Of a stretch of 64,000 bases of DNA, positions 25,041 through 34,823 are shown in pieces. Position numbers and translations under genes: made by a program. Position 1 is the stretch's first letter; each line of letters begins with the position of its first letter. The DNA is taken from assembly GCA_038524795.1 (NCBI GenBank), contig JBCBIJ010000003.1, positions 1 to 64,000 of the forward strand, read 5' to 3'. This DNA comes from CALBPI01 sp038524795 (GTDB taxonomy: Bacteria > Pseudomonadota > Gammaproteobacteria > Steroidobacterales > Woeseiaceae). The notes under the pieces were generated by a model. It saw only the letters and a program-made list of their open reading frames with translations, did not search any database and was not told where the DNA came from.

Positions 25041-26234
25041 ATGAATCGATGTGCAATAGCAGTCCTGTTGATCGTAAGTACCATGGCCCGGGCCGATGTA
25101 GCGACAGCCCCCATCGGCAACCGCGAGGAGGTGTTGCAACCGCCTTACTTGTTGGGCTCGTGGACGCAGATGGCGCAGATCTACCCTGCGCGCACCGTCT
25201 CAAGGGCGGGGCCGGTGCGGGAACTACCCATCGCCGGTCGGCAACTTGGTCGGGTCGGTTACGACTACGGCGACACGCGGTTTACGCTGGATGACTACCT
25301 ACGACGCAACGACGGCACGTCAATGCTGGTGATCATGGACGGCGCCATCGTCTTCGAGACGTATCGCATGGGTACAGCCCCCACGACCGCATTCACATCG
25401 TGGTCCATGGGCAAGTCGCTGACCTCCACGCTGCTCGGCATCGCCATCGAAAGGGGCTTTATCGAGTCGGAGACCGACCTGGCGCGGGACTACGTGCCCG
25501 AGCTAGAGGCCAGCGGCTATCGCGATGTCACCCTGCGCGACCTGCTGCAGATGAGCTCGGGCGTGAAGTTCGTGGAGGACTACACGAAACCCAACAGCAA
25601 GGAAGGCCAGTCATGATGTTGGGTGTCGCTGAACAGCGGATGCCTTACAACGACACGATTCTCTGGTGCGACGAGAAACTGTATCCGCCCGGAGAAGCTT
25701 TCTATTACGCAAGCATTGAGACCCAAGTGATCGGCTGGGTTGTGCGGCGCGCGACAGGACGACCGCTAGCGGACTTGCTGTCCGAGTGGATCTGGCAGCC
25801 CATGGGTGCCGGCAACGACGCGAGCTGGTTGCTGGACCGACCCGGCGGCATGGAAATCGCAAGTTGCTGCGTGAATGCGACGACGCGCGACGACGCGCGC
25901 CTGGGGCTTCTCATGCTCGAGAACGGGCGCTACAACGGCGAAGCGATCATTCCGAAACGTTGGATCGAGACGGCAACGCGCGAAGACCCGGCCCGACCCT
26001 TCCTGCACCGCGGCAACGTCGGTTGCGAGTCACAATTCGGTTACCAACACTTTTGGTGGCTCTGGCCCAACGGCCAGGCGTTCACGGCGCGGGGCTATGG
26101 CGGGCAGTGGCTCTACGTGAATCCAGAGGAAAACACGGTCATCGTGCAGACCGCCATTTACAGCGGCGACAGCGAAGGACGACTGGCCTGAGACCGTCGC
26201 CGCATTCGATGCGATCGTGGACGCCGCGAGTTAG
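25041..26234 (+). pseudogene. Beta-lactamase-family serine hydrolase, frameshifted twice
   Basis: The first part (25041 to a stop at 25616) encodes a signal peptide and the SxxK motif in SWSMGKSLTS, then LQMSSGVKFVEDY. Homology continues in another frame from about 25612 (MLGVAEQRMPYN, CDEKLYPPGEAFYYAS, ATREDPARPFLHR, YGGQWLYVNPEE). It appears to return to the first frame near 26178, giving DDWPETVAAFDAIVDAAS up to a stop at 26232-26234. Two shifts that cancel leave about 560 nt in the wrong frame. The intact family would be a periplasmic esterase or peptidase of class C beta-lactamase type. Sequencing error is an alternative, as are two true frameshift mutations. Confidence 0.75.
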
Positions 26235-28195
26235 TCGGCTTGCGCCGCCGGCTCACCGCGGGCGGCGAGGTGTGTGTCCAGAAACTCAACCAACGCCGTG
26301 GCATAGGCTAAGCGGTTCGACTCGCGCTCGAGCGAGTGCGTGCCTTCGGGCAGCTCGAAGTACTCCACCGCCTTACCTTTGCGCTCCAGCTTCTTGGCCA
26401 TCTTGCGCGACTGGCTCACAGAAACGACGCGATCTTTCTCGCCGTGCACGAGCAATATCGGCGTATCGACGGCTTCGACGAGATTGACGGGCGAATTGGC
26501 GCGCAGCTGCGCACGATCCTGGTACAAGCGCCCAATGTGGCGCGTGCGCGCGCGACCGCCGACATAGCGGTAAGAGCTCTTTAGCAGCGCCGGTAGGTCG
26601 GACACACCATTGAGACTGGCGGCGCAACGGTATAGGTCACCGTCGCGCGCGGCGCCCATAAGCGCGGCGTAGCCGCCGTAGGACCCGCCGATGATGCACA
26701 CGCGATCAGGATCAGCCCAACCCTGCTCAATAGCCCAACGCGTGCCGTCGGCCACATCGTCCTGCATGGCCTGGCCCCACTCGCGATCACCGGCCTCTTT
26801 GAACTCACGCCCGTAACCCGTCGATCCACGGAAGTTGATTTGCAGCACACCGTAGCCACGCGCGACGAGCATCTGGGTTTCCCAGTCGAACCGGAGGAAG
26901 TCGCGCGCGTTCGGGCCACCATGAACGCTGACGACAAAAGGAATCCTGTCGGCGGTATCGGGCGTCAGCCCTGGGGGCAGCGTCACGTAGGCGGTGATCT
27001 CCAGATCGTCGCGCGCCTTGAATCGGTGAATGCTCGGGCGGGCCAAGTCACGTTCTACGAGCGCGGGATACCGCGATGTGATGGGGCCAATCGACTTTTT
27101 GTTGCCGTCGTAGAGATAGTAGCTTGGCGCCTTATCGGCCGCGTACGACCGCATAACAATGCGCGTGCCGTCGGTCGATCGTGAGACCGGGTACAGGCTC
27201 AGGTCGGGCATCGCCTCGCGAACGCCCTTTATCGTCGCATCGAGCTGCTTGTCGACGTACTCATTGCGGACAAACTCACTGGCGTAGTGAACAGACTCGA
27301 TGGCACTGCCGTCCGCCGACAAGCGGATGCTCGAGATTTCGCTGTCATCGTGCTGCGCGACGAGCTCGACGAATTCCCCGGACACAGGGTCGAACCGGTA
27401 CACCGCACCGAGCGGATATTCGTGATCTGAGTGCACAAGCGCGTGCCCGGTCCCGTCGACCAGCAGCTCGGCAACTCGAAAACCGCCCTCGTTGTAACGC
27501 TCGCTGTGATCGTGCCACTCGCCTTCGGCGTCCTTGATTTTGTAGATGAAGCTCCTTTTGTCGCGTGTGACACCCCAACCCACACGGACGTCTCCCGCTG
27601 CGTCAGCACGCCACTGGGAGACATAGGTATCCTTGCTCTGGATCTTCTTGCCAAGCCTTCCTGTACGGGCGTTTGCGATGTAGACCGCTTCACCACCCGT
27701 GCCCTCCTTGTCGAACGCGATGACGAACTCCTCGTCGCGTTCGGGCAGAAAATGCAGAACGTCGTCCTGAATCTGTGGGATGAACCCGCCGTTACGCTTT
27801 ATCGCGCTCATATAACGGTCAAAAAGGAACCTGCCCTTACCCGTCTCGGAGTCAAACGAGACGAGCCTGGTTTCGACGGTCGCAACGCCACCGCGACGGT
27901 ACGGCGTTTTGATACCGATGAGCACATAACGATTGTCGACCCAGTCGATCCAGCTTAGGTGCCAGCCCTCATCCCCGACCATGAGCTTTGGCGCGCTCGA
28001 ACCGATCTCGAGGGTGTAGATGGCGCGCTTGCCCTGGACCGTGACCAGCGCAGCTATCCGGCTGCCGTCAGGTGAAATCTGAAGATTTGAGAACTGTGGC
28101 AGCTTCGCGAACGCCGCCACTTCCTCTGTCGCCGCCGCGGTGCAAGGCACCGCCGACCATACCGCCAGTACCAAAGCAGCCAATCGAATACGCAT
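26231..28195 (-). CDS. S9-family (prolyl-oligopeptidase type) secreted peptidase
   Basis: A 654-residue protein with a signal peptide (residues 1-22, ending CTAAA), a beta-propeller-like N-terminal half (LQISPDGSRIAALVTVQG) and a C-terminal alpha/beta-hydrolase. The catalytic serine is in CIIGGSYGGYAALMG (about residue 505), the Asp in LLVHGEKDRVVS (about 586) and the His in LPEGTHSLE (about 620). It is predicted to be a periplasmic dipeptidyl or acylaminoacyl peptidase. It converges on the frameshifted hydrolase, with a few bases of overlap at 26231-26234. A helper role in peptide scavenging is likely. Confidence 0.92.
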   Translation of the reverse strand: MRIRLAALVLAVWSAVPCTAAATEEVAAFAKLPQFSNLQISPDGSRIAALVTVQGKRAIYTLEIGSSAPKLMVGDEGWHLSWIDWVDNRYVLIGIKTPYRRGGVATVETRLVSFDSETGKGRFLFDRYMSAIKRNGGFIPQIQDDVLHFLPERDEEFVIAFDKEGTGGEAVYIANARTGRLGKKIQSKDTYVSQWRADAAGDVRVGWGVTRDKRSFIYKIKDAEGEWHDHSERYNEGGFRVAELLVDGTGHALVHSDHEYPLGAVYRFDPVSGEFVELVAQHDDSEISSIRLSADGSAIESVHYASEFVRNEYVDKQLDATIKGVREAMPDLSLYPVSRSTDGTRIVMRSYAADKAPSYYLYDGNKKSIGPITSRYPALVERDLARPSIHRFKARDDLEITAYVTLPPGLTPDTADRIPFVVSVHGGPNARDFLRFDWETQMLVARGYGVLQINFRGSTGYGREFKEAGDREWGQAMQDDVADGTRWAIEQGWADPDRVCIIGGSYGGYAALMGAARDGDLYRCAASLNGVSDLPALLKSSYRYVGGRARTRHIGRLYQDRAQLRANSPVNLVEAVDTPILLVHGEKDRVVSVSQSRKMAKKLERKGKAVEYFELPEGTHSLERESNRLAYATALVEFLDTHLAARGEPAAQAD

Positions 28196-28314
28196 CGCGT
28201 CCCCCGTTGCGTGTTCTTGTCGTTTCCCTCAAAGGTACTACAACGTTAGCGCGCTCGGTATTGGAAGCTCGTTGTCCGGGGGCTGTTCAAGTCTCCGCGC
28301 GCGGCGTACTTAAC

Positions 28315-28686
28315 CTAACGATGCTGGTCGACGAGGATCGGATTACCGTCGGGGTCGACGACAACGAAATGCTCGGGCCCCTCAGTCGTCTCATCGGCCT
28401 CCCGAAAAAACTCGACGCCAGCTGCCTTAAGCTGTTTTTGCAGCTCACGCACATCTGTGAACGCGTCGAGGTTTTGCGCATTGGCATCCCAGCCCGGATT
28501 AAACGTCAGCGTGTTCTTTTTGATGTGGCCAGCGAAGAGCCCGAGCGTGAGCGTCGGGCTTCTCATCATGAGCCAGCCCTGGTCGGAGTAGTCGCCCAGC
28601 GTCTCGAAACCCAGCTTCTCATAGAACTCGCGCGACGCCTTGATGTCGGCCACGTTGAGGCTGATTGAAAACGTTCCCAGTTCCAT
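28315..28686 (-). CDS. VOC-family (glyoxalase-like) protein
   Basis: A 123-residue single-module cytoplasmic VOC protein. It starts FSISLNVADIKASREFYEKLGFETLGDYSDQ and ends VVVDPDGNPILVDQH, the usual betaalphabetabetabeta halves. Its substrate or metal cannot be assigned, since such proteins range from resistance factors to dioxygenase relatives. It is 30 bp downstream of the DUF4199 gene on the same strand, so it may belong to the LuxR-DUF4199 transcript. Confidence 0.87.
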   Translation of the reverse strand: MELGTFSISLNVADIKASREFYEKLGFETLGDYSDQGWLMMRSPTLTLGLFAGHIKKNTLTFNPGWDANAQNLDAFTDVRELQKQLKAAGVEFFREADETTEGPEHFVVVDPDGNPILVDQHR

Positions 28687-28716
28687 GTCTTGTCTCCCTT
28701 TGGTGTGTTCTTTTGC

Positions 28717-29241
28717 TTAGGCCGGCAGAACGCCGGGCTTACGCAGGATGGCGGCCGAAATCAGCGAGACGATGGCGCCGATCGGGAAGATCTCGGAGAA
28801 GGTAATCGGGACGCGGAACCACACCTTGCCGTAGCTCTCTGTCATCGCGGCCATCTTCGCCTCTACTTCCGCAATTCGCGCGGCATCAGCGCCCGCCGCG
28901 CGTTCCGCTGCAATCACGCCGTCCGAGTACTCGCTGATAAAGGCGTAGTCGCTCGTGTAGAGGAACAACTCCCAAACAGAGACGTAGGCCACGCCAGCGA
29001 CCGCGGCGATCCCGAGTCCAAGTAAAAACGCCTGGCCGAAACGGATAACACCACCAAGCTCCTTGTCGCGGTAACGCTTGATCGCCATGAAGATCAGCGA
29101 AAAGGCCACCAGCATCAGCGTGTAACCAAACGCTTCGCCAGCCGCGAAGCTGTCCTGGCCACCGGCGGCCATGCCAATGACCATGGGCGTGATCACGAGC
29201 AGCCCCGAAATCGCGCCGAACTTGAAAATGTAGCCCTGCAT
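28717..29241 (-). CDS. DUF4199-family membrane protein
   Basis: A 174-residue inner-membrane protein with four hydrophobic segments: about residues 5-25, 38-58, 72-100 and a C-terminal one near IGAIVSLISAAIL. A charged loop of about 45 residues (EYSDGVIAAERAAGADAARIAEVEAKM) lies before the last segment. The layout and the start MQGYIFKFGAISGLLVITPMV match DUF4199. The start at 29241 follows GGGGAG by about 7 nt; an upstream frame start at 29304 is less likely. It lies between the LuxR-type regulator and a VOC gene. Confidence 0.85.
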   Translation of the reverse strand: MQGYIFKFGAISGLLVITPMVIGMAAGGQDSFAAGEAFGYTLMLVAFSLIFMAIKRYRDKELGGVIRFGQAFLLGLGIAAVAGVAYVSVWELFLYTSDYAFISEYSDGVIAAERAAGADAARIAEVEAKMAAMTESYGKVWFRVPITFSEIFPIGAIVSLISAAILRKPGVLPA

Positions 29242-29340
29242 CTGTGTCTCCCCTCTGCAACGTGCCCCCGAATGCTGGCTACGGACCCGCTTTGACACCA
29301 TCACCCAAACGGGTGATTTGCCGCTAATCGCCCGAAAACA

Positions 29341-29754
29341 CTACGGAATTAGCTTTAGCTCCCGCGACTTGTTCACGGCCTCGGTGCGCTTGGACACCGA
29401 CAGCTTCGCATACAGGTGTGCCACGTGCGTTTTGACGGTATTGGGAGAAATGCCAAGCTCGCGCGCGATTTCCTTGTTGGACTGGCCGGCCGCGAGCCGC
29501 TCGAGCACGGCGTACTCGCGATCTGAAATGCCCAGCGACGCGAGCGCGCGGTCGTTGATTTCGAAAGGCCCTGGGGCTTCGCGCCGCGCGACCCGAAGAC
29601 CAACCCAGATCCCCAACGCGATGAAAATAAGCGCCACGATTCCGATCACGCCGGACGTTGGCAGGCTCCGCATCAGGAATCGGTACTCGAGCCACTCGAG
29701 CACAAACGCAAGGCCAACGAGTACGACCGCATAGGCGGCAATCGTTTTCTTCAT
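29341..29754 (-). CDS. Membrane-anchored LuxR-type HTH regulator
   Basis: A 137-residue protein with two N-terminal transmembrane helices (about residues 4-24 and 36-55) and a C-terminal LuxR/FixJ helix-turn-helix (about 78-133). The latter includes LERLAAGQSNKEIARELGIS, NTVKTHVAHLYAKL and KRTEAVNKSRELKLIP. There is no receiver or autoinducer domain, so any signal must act through the membrane part. It is followed on the same strand by the DUF4199 membrane gene, and the two may work together. Confidence 0.85.
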   Translation of the reverse strand: MKKTIAAYAVVLVGLAFVLEWLEYRFLMRSLPTSGVIGIVALIFIALGIWVGLRVARREAPGPFEINDRALASLGISDREYAVLERLAAGQSNKEIARELGISPNTVKTHVAHLYAKLSVSKRTEAVNKSRELKLIP

Positions 29755-29962
29755 GTCGCGACACCGGGCATGTGCCGATTATCGCGCAAATGGTGCACGC
29801 CGCCAGACACACCAAGCTGCCGACCATCATTCCAGGCGTTAACTGACCCCCGCACACAGGACTGCGCCTGTCGTACCCCCCTGGGTTTCAACCGCCGCCG
29901 AGGCGCCCGCCGCCAATCAGCTCAACGCGATCCACGCGAATGGCATCGCGCTCTGAAAGAAG

Positions 29963-29996
29963 CACCGCGGGACGCACGCAAGCGCGCCCCGCGGTG
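29963..29996 (-). terminator. Hairpin after the TorF porin gene
   Basis: A perfect 9-bp stem, CACCGCGGG at 29963-29971 and CCCGCGGTG at 29988-29996, lies 18 bp beyond the minus-strand stop. A T-rich stretch CTTCTTTC follows on that strand. Confidence 0.7.
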
Positions 29997-30013
29997 TTGT
30001 CATTGCGCCTGAC

Positions 30014-30739
30014 TTACAGTGCGAAGTCGACGGCGTAGCTGACGACGAATTTGATCTCGTCGTTATCGAGGTTGTCCGGGCCGGGGTCGTCAAGATCGGT
30101 GCCCGTGATGGCAAACGTGAAGCCGTCCTTGGACAGCGACAACGCGTAGTCGAGGTAACCCTCGGGGACGCCGTTAAATGCCTCACTGAAGTCACCGTCG
30201 TGGTAGCCGACGTGGAAGCCCAGCTCGACGTCTTCACGCACCGTGACCGAGTAGTCTGCGTAGGCGTAGAAGGTCTCGCCGAAACCGAAGTCCTGTCCCG
30301 GACCTTCATCGGCCTCCGTGTTCGTCACGATGTTCAGGCCAAACGTGAACGCGTCGATCGACAGCGACCCGTAGATCTCGCCGAAATCGAACTCCGCCTC
30401 TTTATCGTAGTTGTAGTAGAGGTAGCCGAAGTCGTAGCCGATGCCGTCACCGAACTCGCCGCTGTAGCCGAAGTAGATGTCGTGCTCGTAGGAGAACACG
30501 TCGCCCGGCGCGTAGCTGACGTTCGACACCCAGGTGCCGGCGTAGAAGCCGCTGTCCGCTGCGTAGTCGATGCCACCTGAGACTGCCGTACCGTTTTCGG
30601 TCTGCGTCAGGCCGCGCCAGATGTAGTTGTTGGAGATGCCGACATTCGCGGAGAGGTCGTCTGCATTGGCTTGCGGCGCAGCAGCCAGCATCAGCGTGGC
30701 GAGCCCGGTCAGGGCGGCAGTGTTCCTGAGTTTGGTCAT
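30014..30739 (-). CDS. TorF-family putative porin
   Basis: A 241-residue outer-membrane beta-barrel-type protein. A signal peptide (ending APQANADD) is followed by the family signature SANVGISNNYIWRGLTQTENG. Alternating aromatic beta-strands and a C-terminal KFVVSYAVDFAL follow. TorF proteins are predicted porins of unknown cargo. The start at 30739 is supported by AGGAAA 7 nt upstream; an extended frame to 30769 exists. It stands alone, with a terminator hairpin after it. Confidence 0.9.
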   Translation of the reverse strand: MTKLRNTAALTGLATLMLAAAPQANADDLSANVGISNNYIWRGLTQTENGTAVSGGIDYAADSGFYAGTWVSNVSYAPGDVFSYEHDIYFGYSGEFGDGIGYDFGYLYYNYDKEAEFDFGEIYGSLSIDAFTFGLNIVTNTEADEGPGQDFGFGETFYAYADYSVTVREDVELGFHVGYHDGDFSEAFNGVPEGYLDYALSLSKDGFTFAITGTDLDDPGPDNLDNDEIKFVVSYAVDFAL

Positions 30740-31040
30740 TGTGGTTTCCTGGTTTACTCGTTCTTGCACTCACGGCTCGCGCCGCACGGGGGACTTAGCA
30801 AGCGCCGTGCCAAGCGACGGTCGCGGCGCTGAAACGCTGCTGTCACAAGCCTCTAGGGCAAAAGGGGGAAAACCGGGGCAGCGCCTGAAATTGATGCGAT
30901 GCACCATTGCGGAGCATCGTCGCGCGCGACATGCCCAACAAACTGGCACCGCGCGCTTAAGTCCTTACAGGCGTAACAATTTTAGGGTTTTGCGCGATAC
31001 GCTCGCCGAAATAGCAATCACGCCCCGACGCGGGCCAGGA
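30740..31040. other. Intergenic stretch without a recognised gene
   Basis: About 300 bp between the TorF start and the end of the membrane hydrolase gene, both minus-strand genes. Short plus-strand frames here have no family features. I see no tRNA, small-RNA signature or clear terminator; it presumably holds the porin promoter. Confidence 0.4.
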
Positions 31041-32591
31041 TCAGCCCGATAACATCGGAAAAACGGCCGCTAAAGCCCAGGCAAACGCCACCGCATTTGC
31101 CAGCGCACCCACGGCCGGGTGCCCCGTGGCCGAGTAAATCCAGCGACTGAACAGGCCGTAAACGAAGAAGTAGATCACGATGATGCCGGCGATGATCACG
31201 AGGAAGAACAAGTCCTCAAAAGACAACGCGACGGCCAGCCCCAAAGAAAGCAGAAAACAAAATCGGGTAAACAAGTGACCGCCGCGCGCGTGCCCGGCGC
31301 CGCGCGTAAGCCACTCGTCAGTGAGGAAGTAGCACAGCGTTCCCGCGAACATCGTTGCCGCAATGGGGACACGCGGAGCCGTGATCGCGAACGACGTGAC
31401 TTGTGTATCCATGACCCAGGCGACCACGCCGGCCACGTAGGCGGTGGCCGCAATGGCGGCGACGCCAAGCGCGACCCAGGCCGTCGAGCGCTTGGGTTGT
31501 TCGCTGCCACGACCCAACCACCACAAACACAAGCCAGTAAGCACGCCGTAGACGAGAAAGTGCACGGCCAGGTAACCGCCCACGAGCACACCCAGGAAAT
31601 CGGCTGGAAACGGCGCGAGCAACAATGGCGTGCCTACGGCGGGAATAAGGGCCGCGGGCAACAACTGCTTCCACTGAAGCGCCGCGCCAACCCCGGGCTC
31701 GGAAACCTTCGGCAACAGCCGCGACAGCGGCCAGGCCAGCAAAACGAGACTGAGCACGAGCAGCACAATGGCCACCCCACGTGAATCGGCGTAGGTGGGC
31801 GGGTGCATATGGTTCATCGCGTTGAGCCATTGCGACGCCTCGCGCATGCTCGTGACACTGTAGAGCACACCCACATGCTCCACGCCTTCCGCAACGGCCA
31901 CCCGTCGCGCCGTATTGTCATCAAAGTCGCCAACGGTCACGCCCGCTACGGGCTTGTCGGTGACCAGCCCGAGTACACGCAAGGCTTCTTGTTTTAGGAA
32001 GCCTTCGAGTCCGCCCACAATAACGAGCAAGTTGCCGGGCGACTCGGCTGTGACTGCAGGCGAAAACATGGATACAGCCACGGTGCCGTCCACGCGCAAA
32101 TCCTGTTGTGCATAGCGAACAACGATGTCCGATGCCATCGAGTGACCGAGCACAGAAAGCCCGCGCCCCGTCCCCGGCAGGCGCCGCGCCCACGCAACAA
32201 TCTCGCCCATCTGCGCTACGAGCTCGCGTGTCGCGCCTTCAATTTCGGTCACGTCCCCTGCGAGCGCGCGCAGGTTGCGACCGTGACCATAGAAGTCGAA
32301 GGTCACGGCCACGTAGCCGCTTTTGGCAAGCGTGACGGCGAATGGCTGCATGAGCTGCTGAGAGCCCGCAAAGCCGTGCGCGATGATGACGACAGGCATC
32401 GCGCCGTCGCGCGGCGCCGCATTGGCCCAGTAGAGCGTGACGGGCGTCGGCCCGACCTGGTGCTTGGTGATCTCGAGATCCGCGTTGGCGGTATCGATGC
32501 GCATGAAAGCAATGTAGATAAGCATCATCGGCAGCACGACGGCCGCCAGCGTCAGTGGCGTCCAGCGGCGGGGTGATGCCGTATCGGTCAT
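31041..32591 (-). CDS. Alpha/beta-hydrolase fused to a multi-pass membrane domain
   Basis: A 516-residue inner-membrane protein. A first helix (residues about 12-30) is followed by an alpha/beta-hydrolase domain: VVIIAHGFAGSQQLMQPFA, DFYGHGRN, and the nucleophile elbow LGHSMAS (Ser about 152). From about residue 270 there are roughly seven or eight transmembrane helices to the C-terminus. It looks like an enzyme tethered to a membrane domain of unknown role. The catalytic domain probably faces the periplasm. The start at 32591 diverges from the galactosidase gene by 38 bp. Confidence 0.8.
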   Translation of the reverse strand: MTDTASPRRWTPLTLAAVVLPMMLIYIAFMRIDTANADLEITKHQVGPTPVTLYWANAAPRDGAMPVVIIAHGFAGSQQLMQPFAVTLAKSGYVAVTFDFYGHGRNLRALAGDVTEIEGATRELVAQMGEIVAWARRLPGTGRGLSVLGHSMASDIVVRYAQQDLRVDGTVAVSMFSPAVTAESPGNLLVIVGGLEGFLKQEALRVLGLVTDKPVAGVTVGDFDDNTARRVAVAEGVEHVGVLYSVTSMREASQWLNAMNHMHPPTYADSRGVAIVLLVLSLVLLAWPLSRLLPKVSEPGVGAALQWKQLLPAALIPAVGTPLLLAPFPADFLGVLVGGYLAVHFLVYGVLTGLCLWWLGRGSEQPKRSTAWVALGVAAIAATAYVAGVVAWVMDTQVTSFAITAPRVPIAATMFAGTLCYFLTDEWLTRGAGHARGGHLFTRFCFLLSLGLAVALSFEDLFFLVIIAGIIVIYFFVYGLFSRWIYSATGHPAVGALANAVAFAWALAAVFPMLSG

Positions 32592-32629
32592 GCGCGATGC
32601 CACCTGCGTTCTGTCATACCATTGGGTGA

Positions 32630-34780
32630 ATGAACCCGGGAACCCCAAGTGTACGCCGGCTGACGACGGACGAAACCGAACTCATCGTCGACGTCACGCC
32701 CGGCGGTCGGCCGCGCATCGTGTACTGGGGTTCGCCGCTGCCGCACACCGATCCCACCGAGCTCGCCCGGCTTGCGACGCGCCAATGGGCGCACGGCGGC
32801 CCAAGCGTAGTCGTCGCCGACTCACTGTCCAACGAACTTGGTGCGGGCCAAGCGGGGCCACCGGGATTGCGGCTGCACCGGAACGGACACGACTGGGCAA
32901 CCCATCTGTCGGTCGTATCGGCTGAGATCTCGCCCGTGAACGCGCTCAGCGTTGTGTGTGAAGACGTTGTCGCCTCCATCCGAGTCACGTACACGCTCAA
33001 GCTCGACGCTGACTCCCACGTGCTCAGTGCGCGAACCGCCTTAGAAAACCGGGGCGATGCACCGCTCACGGTCGACTGGTGTGCGGCGTTGTGCATACCG
33101 CTCGATGAGCGACTGCGGTCACTGACCACCTTCACCGGTCGCTGGGCTGGCGAGTTTCAACGCCAGGACATAGCACCTTTCGAGGGCAGCGTGGTGCGCG
33201 ACAACCTGCGCGGCCGGACAAGCCACGACAATCTGCCGCTCGTCATCGCGAGGGAATGCAATACCAACGAGTCGCGGGGCGTGGCGGCTGGCTTCCATCT
33301 GGCCTGGAGCGGCAACCATCGACTACGTGTCGACCGCCACAACGATGGTCGCGCGGTCGCCCAGCTCGGCGAGTTGTTTTTCCCAGGCGAGATGGTCCTC
33401 GACGCGGGCGCGTCTTACGAGACACCAGCCCTACTCTCGGCCTGGTCCGACGATGGCCTTTCAACCCTGTCGCACCGTTTTCACAGACATGTCCTCAAAC
33501 ACGCCGGCGGCGGCGACCTGCTGAGCAAAACCAGGCCCGTGCACTTCAACACCTGGGAAGCGATGTACTTCGAGCACGACGAGGCGCGCATCCTGGACCT
33601 CGTGGATCGGGCGGCCGCAATTGGCGCCGAACGCTTCGTCATCGACGACGGCTGGTTCGGCTCGCGTCGCGATGACAGCAGCGGACTCGGCGACTGGTGG
33701 GTCTCAGACGCCGTTTACCCGGAGGGCTTGCACCGGATCGCGGCCCGCGTGCGCGAGCACGGCATGGCGCTTGGGCTCTGGTTCGAACCCGAGATGGTGA
33801 ACCCAGATTCGGAGCTGTTTCGGAAACACCCCGACTGGGTGCTCGGCGTCGATGGCGCCGAGACACTGCCTTCACGCAACCAAGTCGCATTGGACCTGAC
33901 CCGACCCGAAGTCTGCGACCACCTGCTGGTGCGTCTGTCAGACCTCATCGCCGAGTACCGCGTGGACTACATCAAATGGGACATGAACCGCGACATCCAA
34001 CACCCGGGCAGTTCGGGTCGCGCGGTCGCCCACCAACAAACGCACGCAGTGTACGCGCTGATGACGGCGCTGCGCGCGCGCTTTCCCAACCTGGAAATTG
34101 AAAGCTGCGCCTCGGGTGGCGGTCGCGCCGACTTCGGTGTGTTGCCGCTCGTCGAGCGAATCTGGATATCCGACAACAACGACGCGCGCGATCGGCAGCA
34201 CATCCAACGCGGTGCCAGCCATCTCTTTCCGCTGGCCGTCAGTGGCGCCCACGTGGGCCCACGGCAATGCCACATCACGCAGCGCACACACAGCATGGCT
34301 TTCCGTGCGGCAACCGCGATGTTTGGCCACATGGGGCTTGAGCTTGATTTGGCTGACGAAACCGAGGCTGACCTCGACACCCTGCGCGCGGCCATCGCGC
34401 TGCACAAACAGCACCGCGCGTTGATTCACACAGGTCACTACCACCGAATCGATACGGCCGTATTCCTCGCAGCGTTCGCGGTGGTCGCGCTGGACCGCAG
34501 TGAGGCGCTCGTCTCCTGCGCCAAGCTTGACGGGCACGCCACCACGCTGCCACCGAGACTGCGCGTGCCCGGTCTGGACGCAACGCAGCGCTACCGGCTG
34601 ACGCTGATCTGGCCACGAGACGACGTATCGGTGACCGCGCCCTCGATTATCGAGGCCGCGAATCTGCAAGGCGATGGCGTCGTGGTTTCAGGCGAATCCC
34701 TCGACAAACACGGTCTCCAGCTGCCACTGACCTATCCCGATGTTTGTCTCGTGTTCCACCTGGAGGCCATCGTCGAGTAG
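32630..34780 (+). CDS. Alpha-galactosidase (GH36)
   Basis: A 716-residue retaining glycosidase that releases terminal alpha-linked galactose from melibiose, raffinose-family sugars or galactomannan. GH36 landmarks are the catalytic nucleophile in DYIKWDMNRDI (Asp about 451), WISDNNDARDRQ (acid/base region, about residues 514-518), ESCASGGGRAD, and the FVIDDGWFGSRRDD stretch near residue 340. No signal peptide is visible, so it probably acts in the cytoplasm on imported sugar. Galactokinase follows after 43 bp in the same orientation, which fits galactose use. Confidence 0.93.
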   Translation: MNPGTPSVRRLTTDETELIVDVTPGGRPRIVYWGSPLPHTDPTELARLATRQWAHGGPSVVVADSLSNELGAGQAGPPGLRLHRNGHDWATHLSVVSAEISPVNALSVVCEDVVASIRVTYTLKLDADSHVLSARTALENRGDAPLTVDWCAALCIPLDERLRSLTTFTGRWAGEFQRQDIAPFEGSVVRDNLRGRTSHDNLPLVIARECNTNESRGVAAGFHLAWSGNHRLRVDRHNDGRAVAQLGELFFPGEMVLDAGASYETPALLSAWSDDGLSTLSHRFHRHVLKHAGGGDLLSKTRPVHFNTWEAMYFEHDEARILDLVDRAAAIGAERFVIDDGWFGSRRDDSSGLGDWWVSDAVYPEGLHRIAARVREHGMALGLWFEPEMVNPDSELFRKHPDWVLGVDGAETLPSRNQVALDLTRPEVCDHLLVRLSDLIAEYRVDYIKWDMNRDIQHPGSSGRAVAHQQTHAVYALMTALRARFPNLEIESCASGGGRADFGVLPLVERIWISDNNDARDRQHIQRGASHLFPLAVSGAHVGPRQCHITQRTHSMAFRAATAMFGHMGLELDLADETEADLDTLRAAIALHKQHRALIHTGHYHRIDTAVFLAAFAVVALDRSEALVSCAKLDGHATTLPPRLRVPGLDATQRYRLTLIWPRDDVSVTAPSIIEAANLQGDGVVVSGESLDKHGLQLPLTYPDVCLVFHLEAIVE

Positions 34781-34823
34781 GCCTGCATAGCCAGGGCCAA
34801 ACGGCTTTGCGTACACTGGGCCG

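Noticed and set aside
33938..34669. 243-residue minus-strand ORF inside the alpha-galactosidase gene
   Set aside because: Antisense shadow of a conserved GH36 gene.
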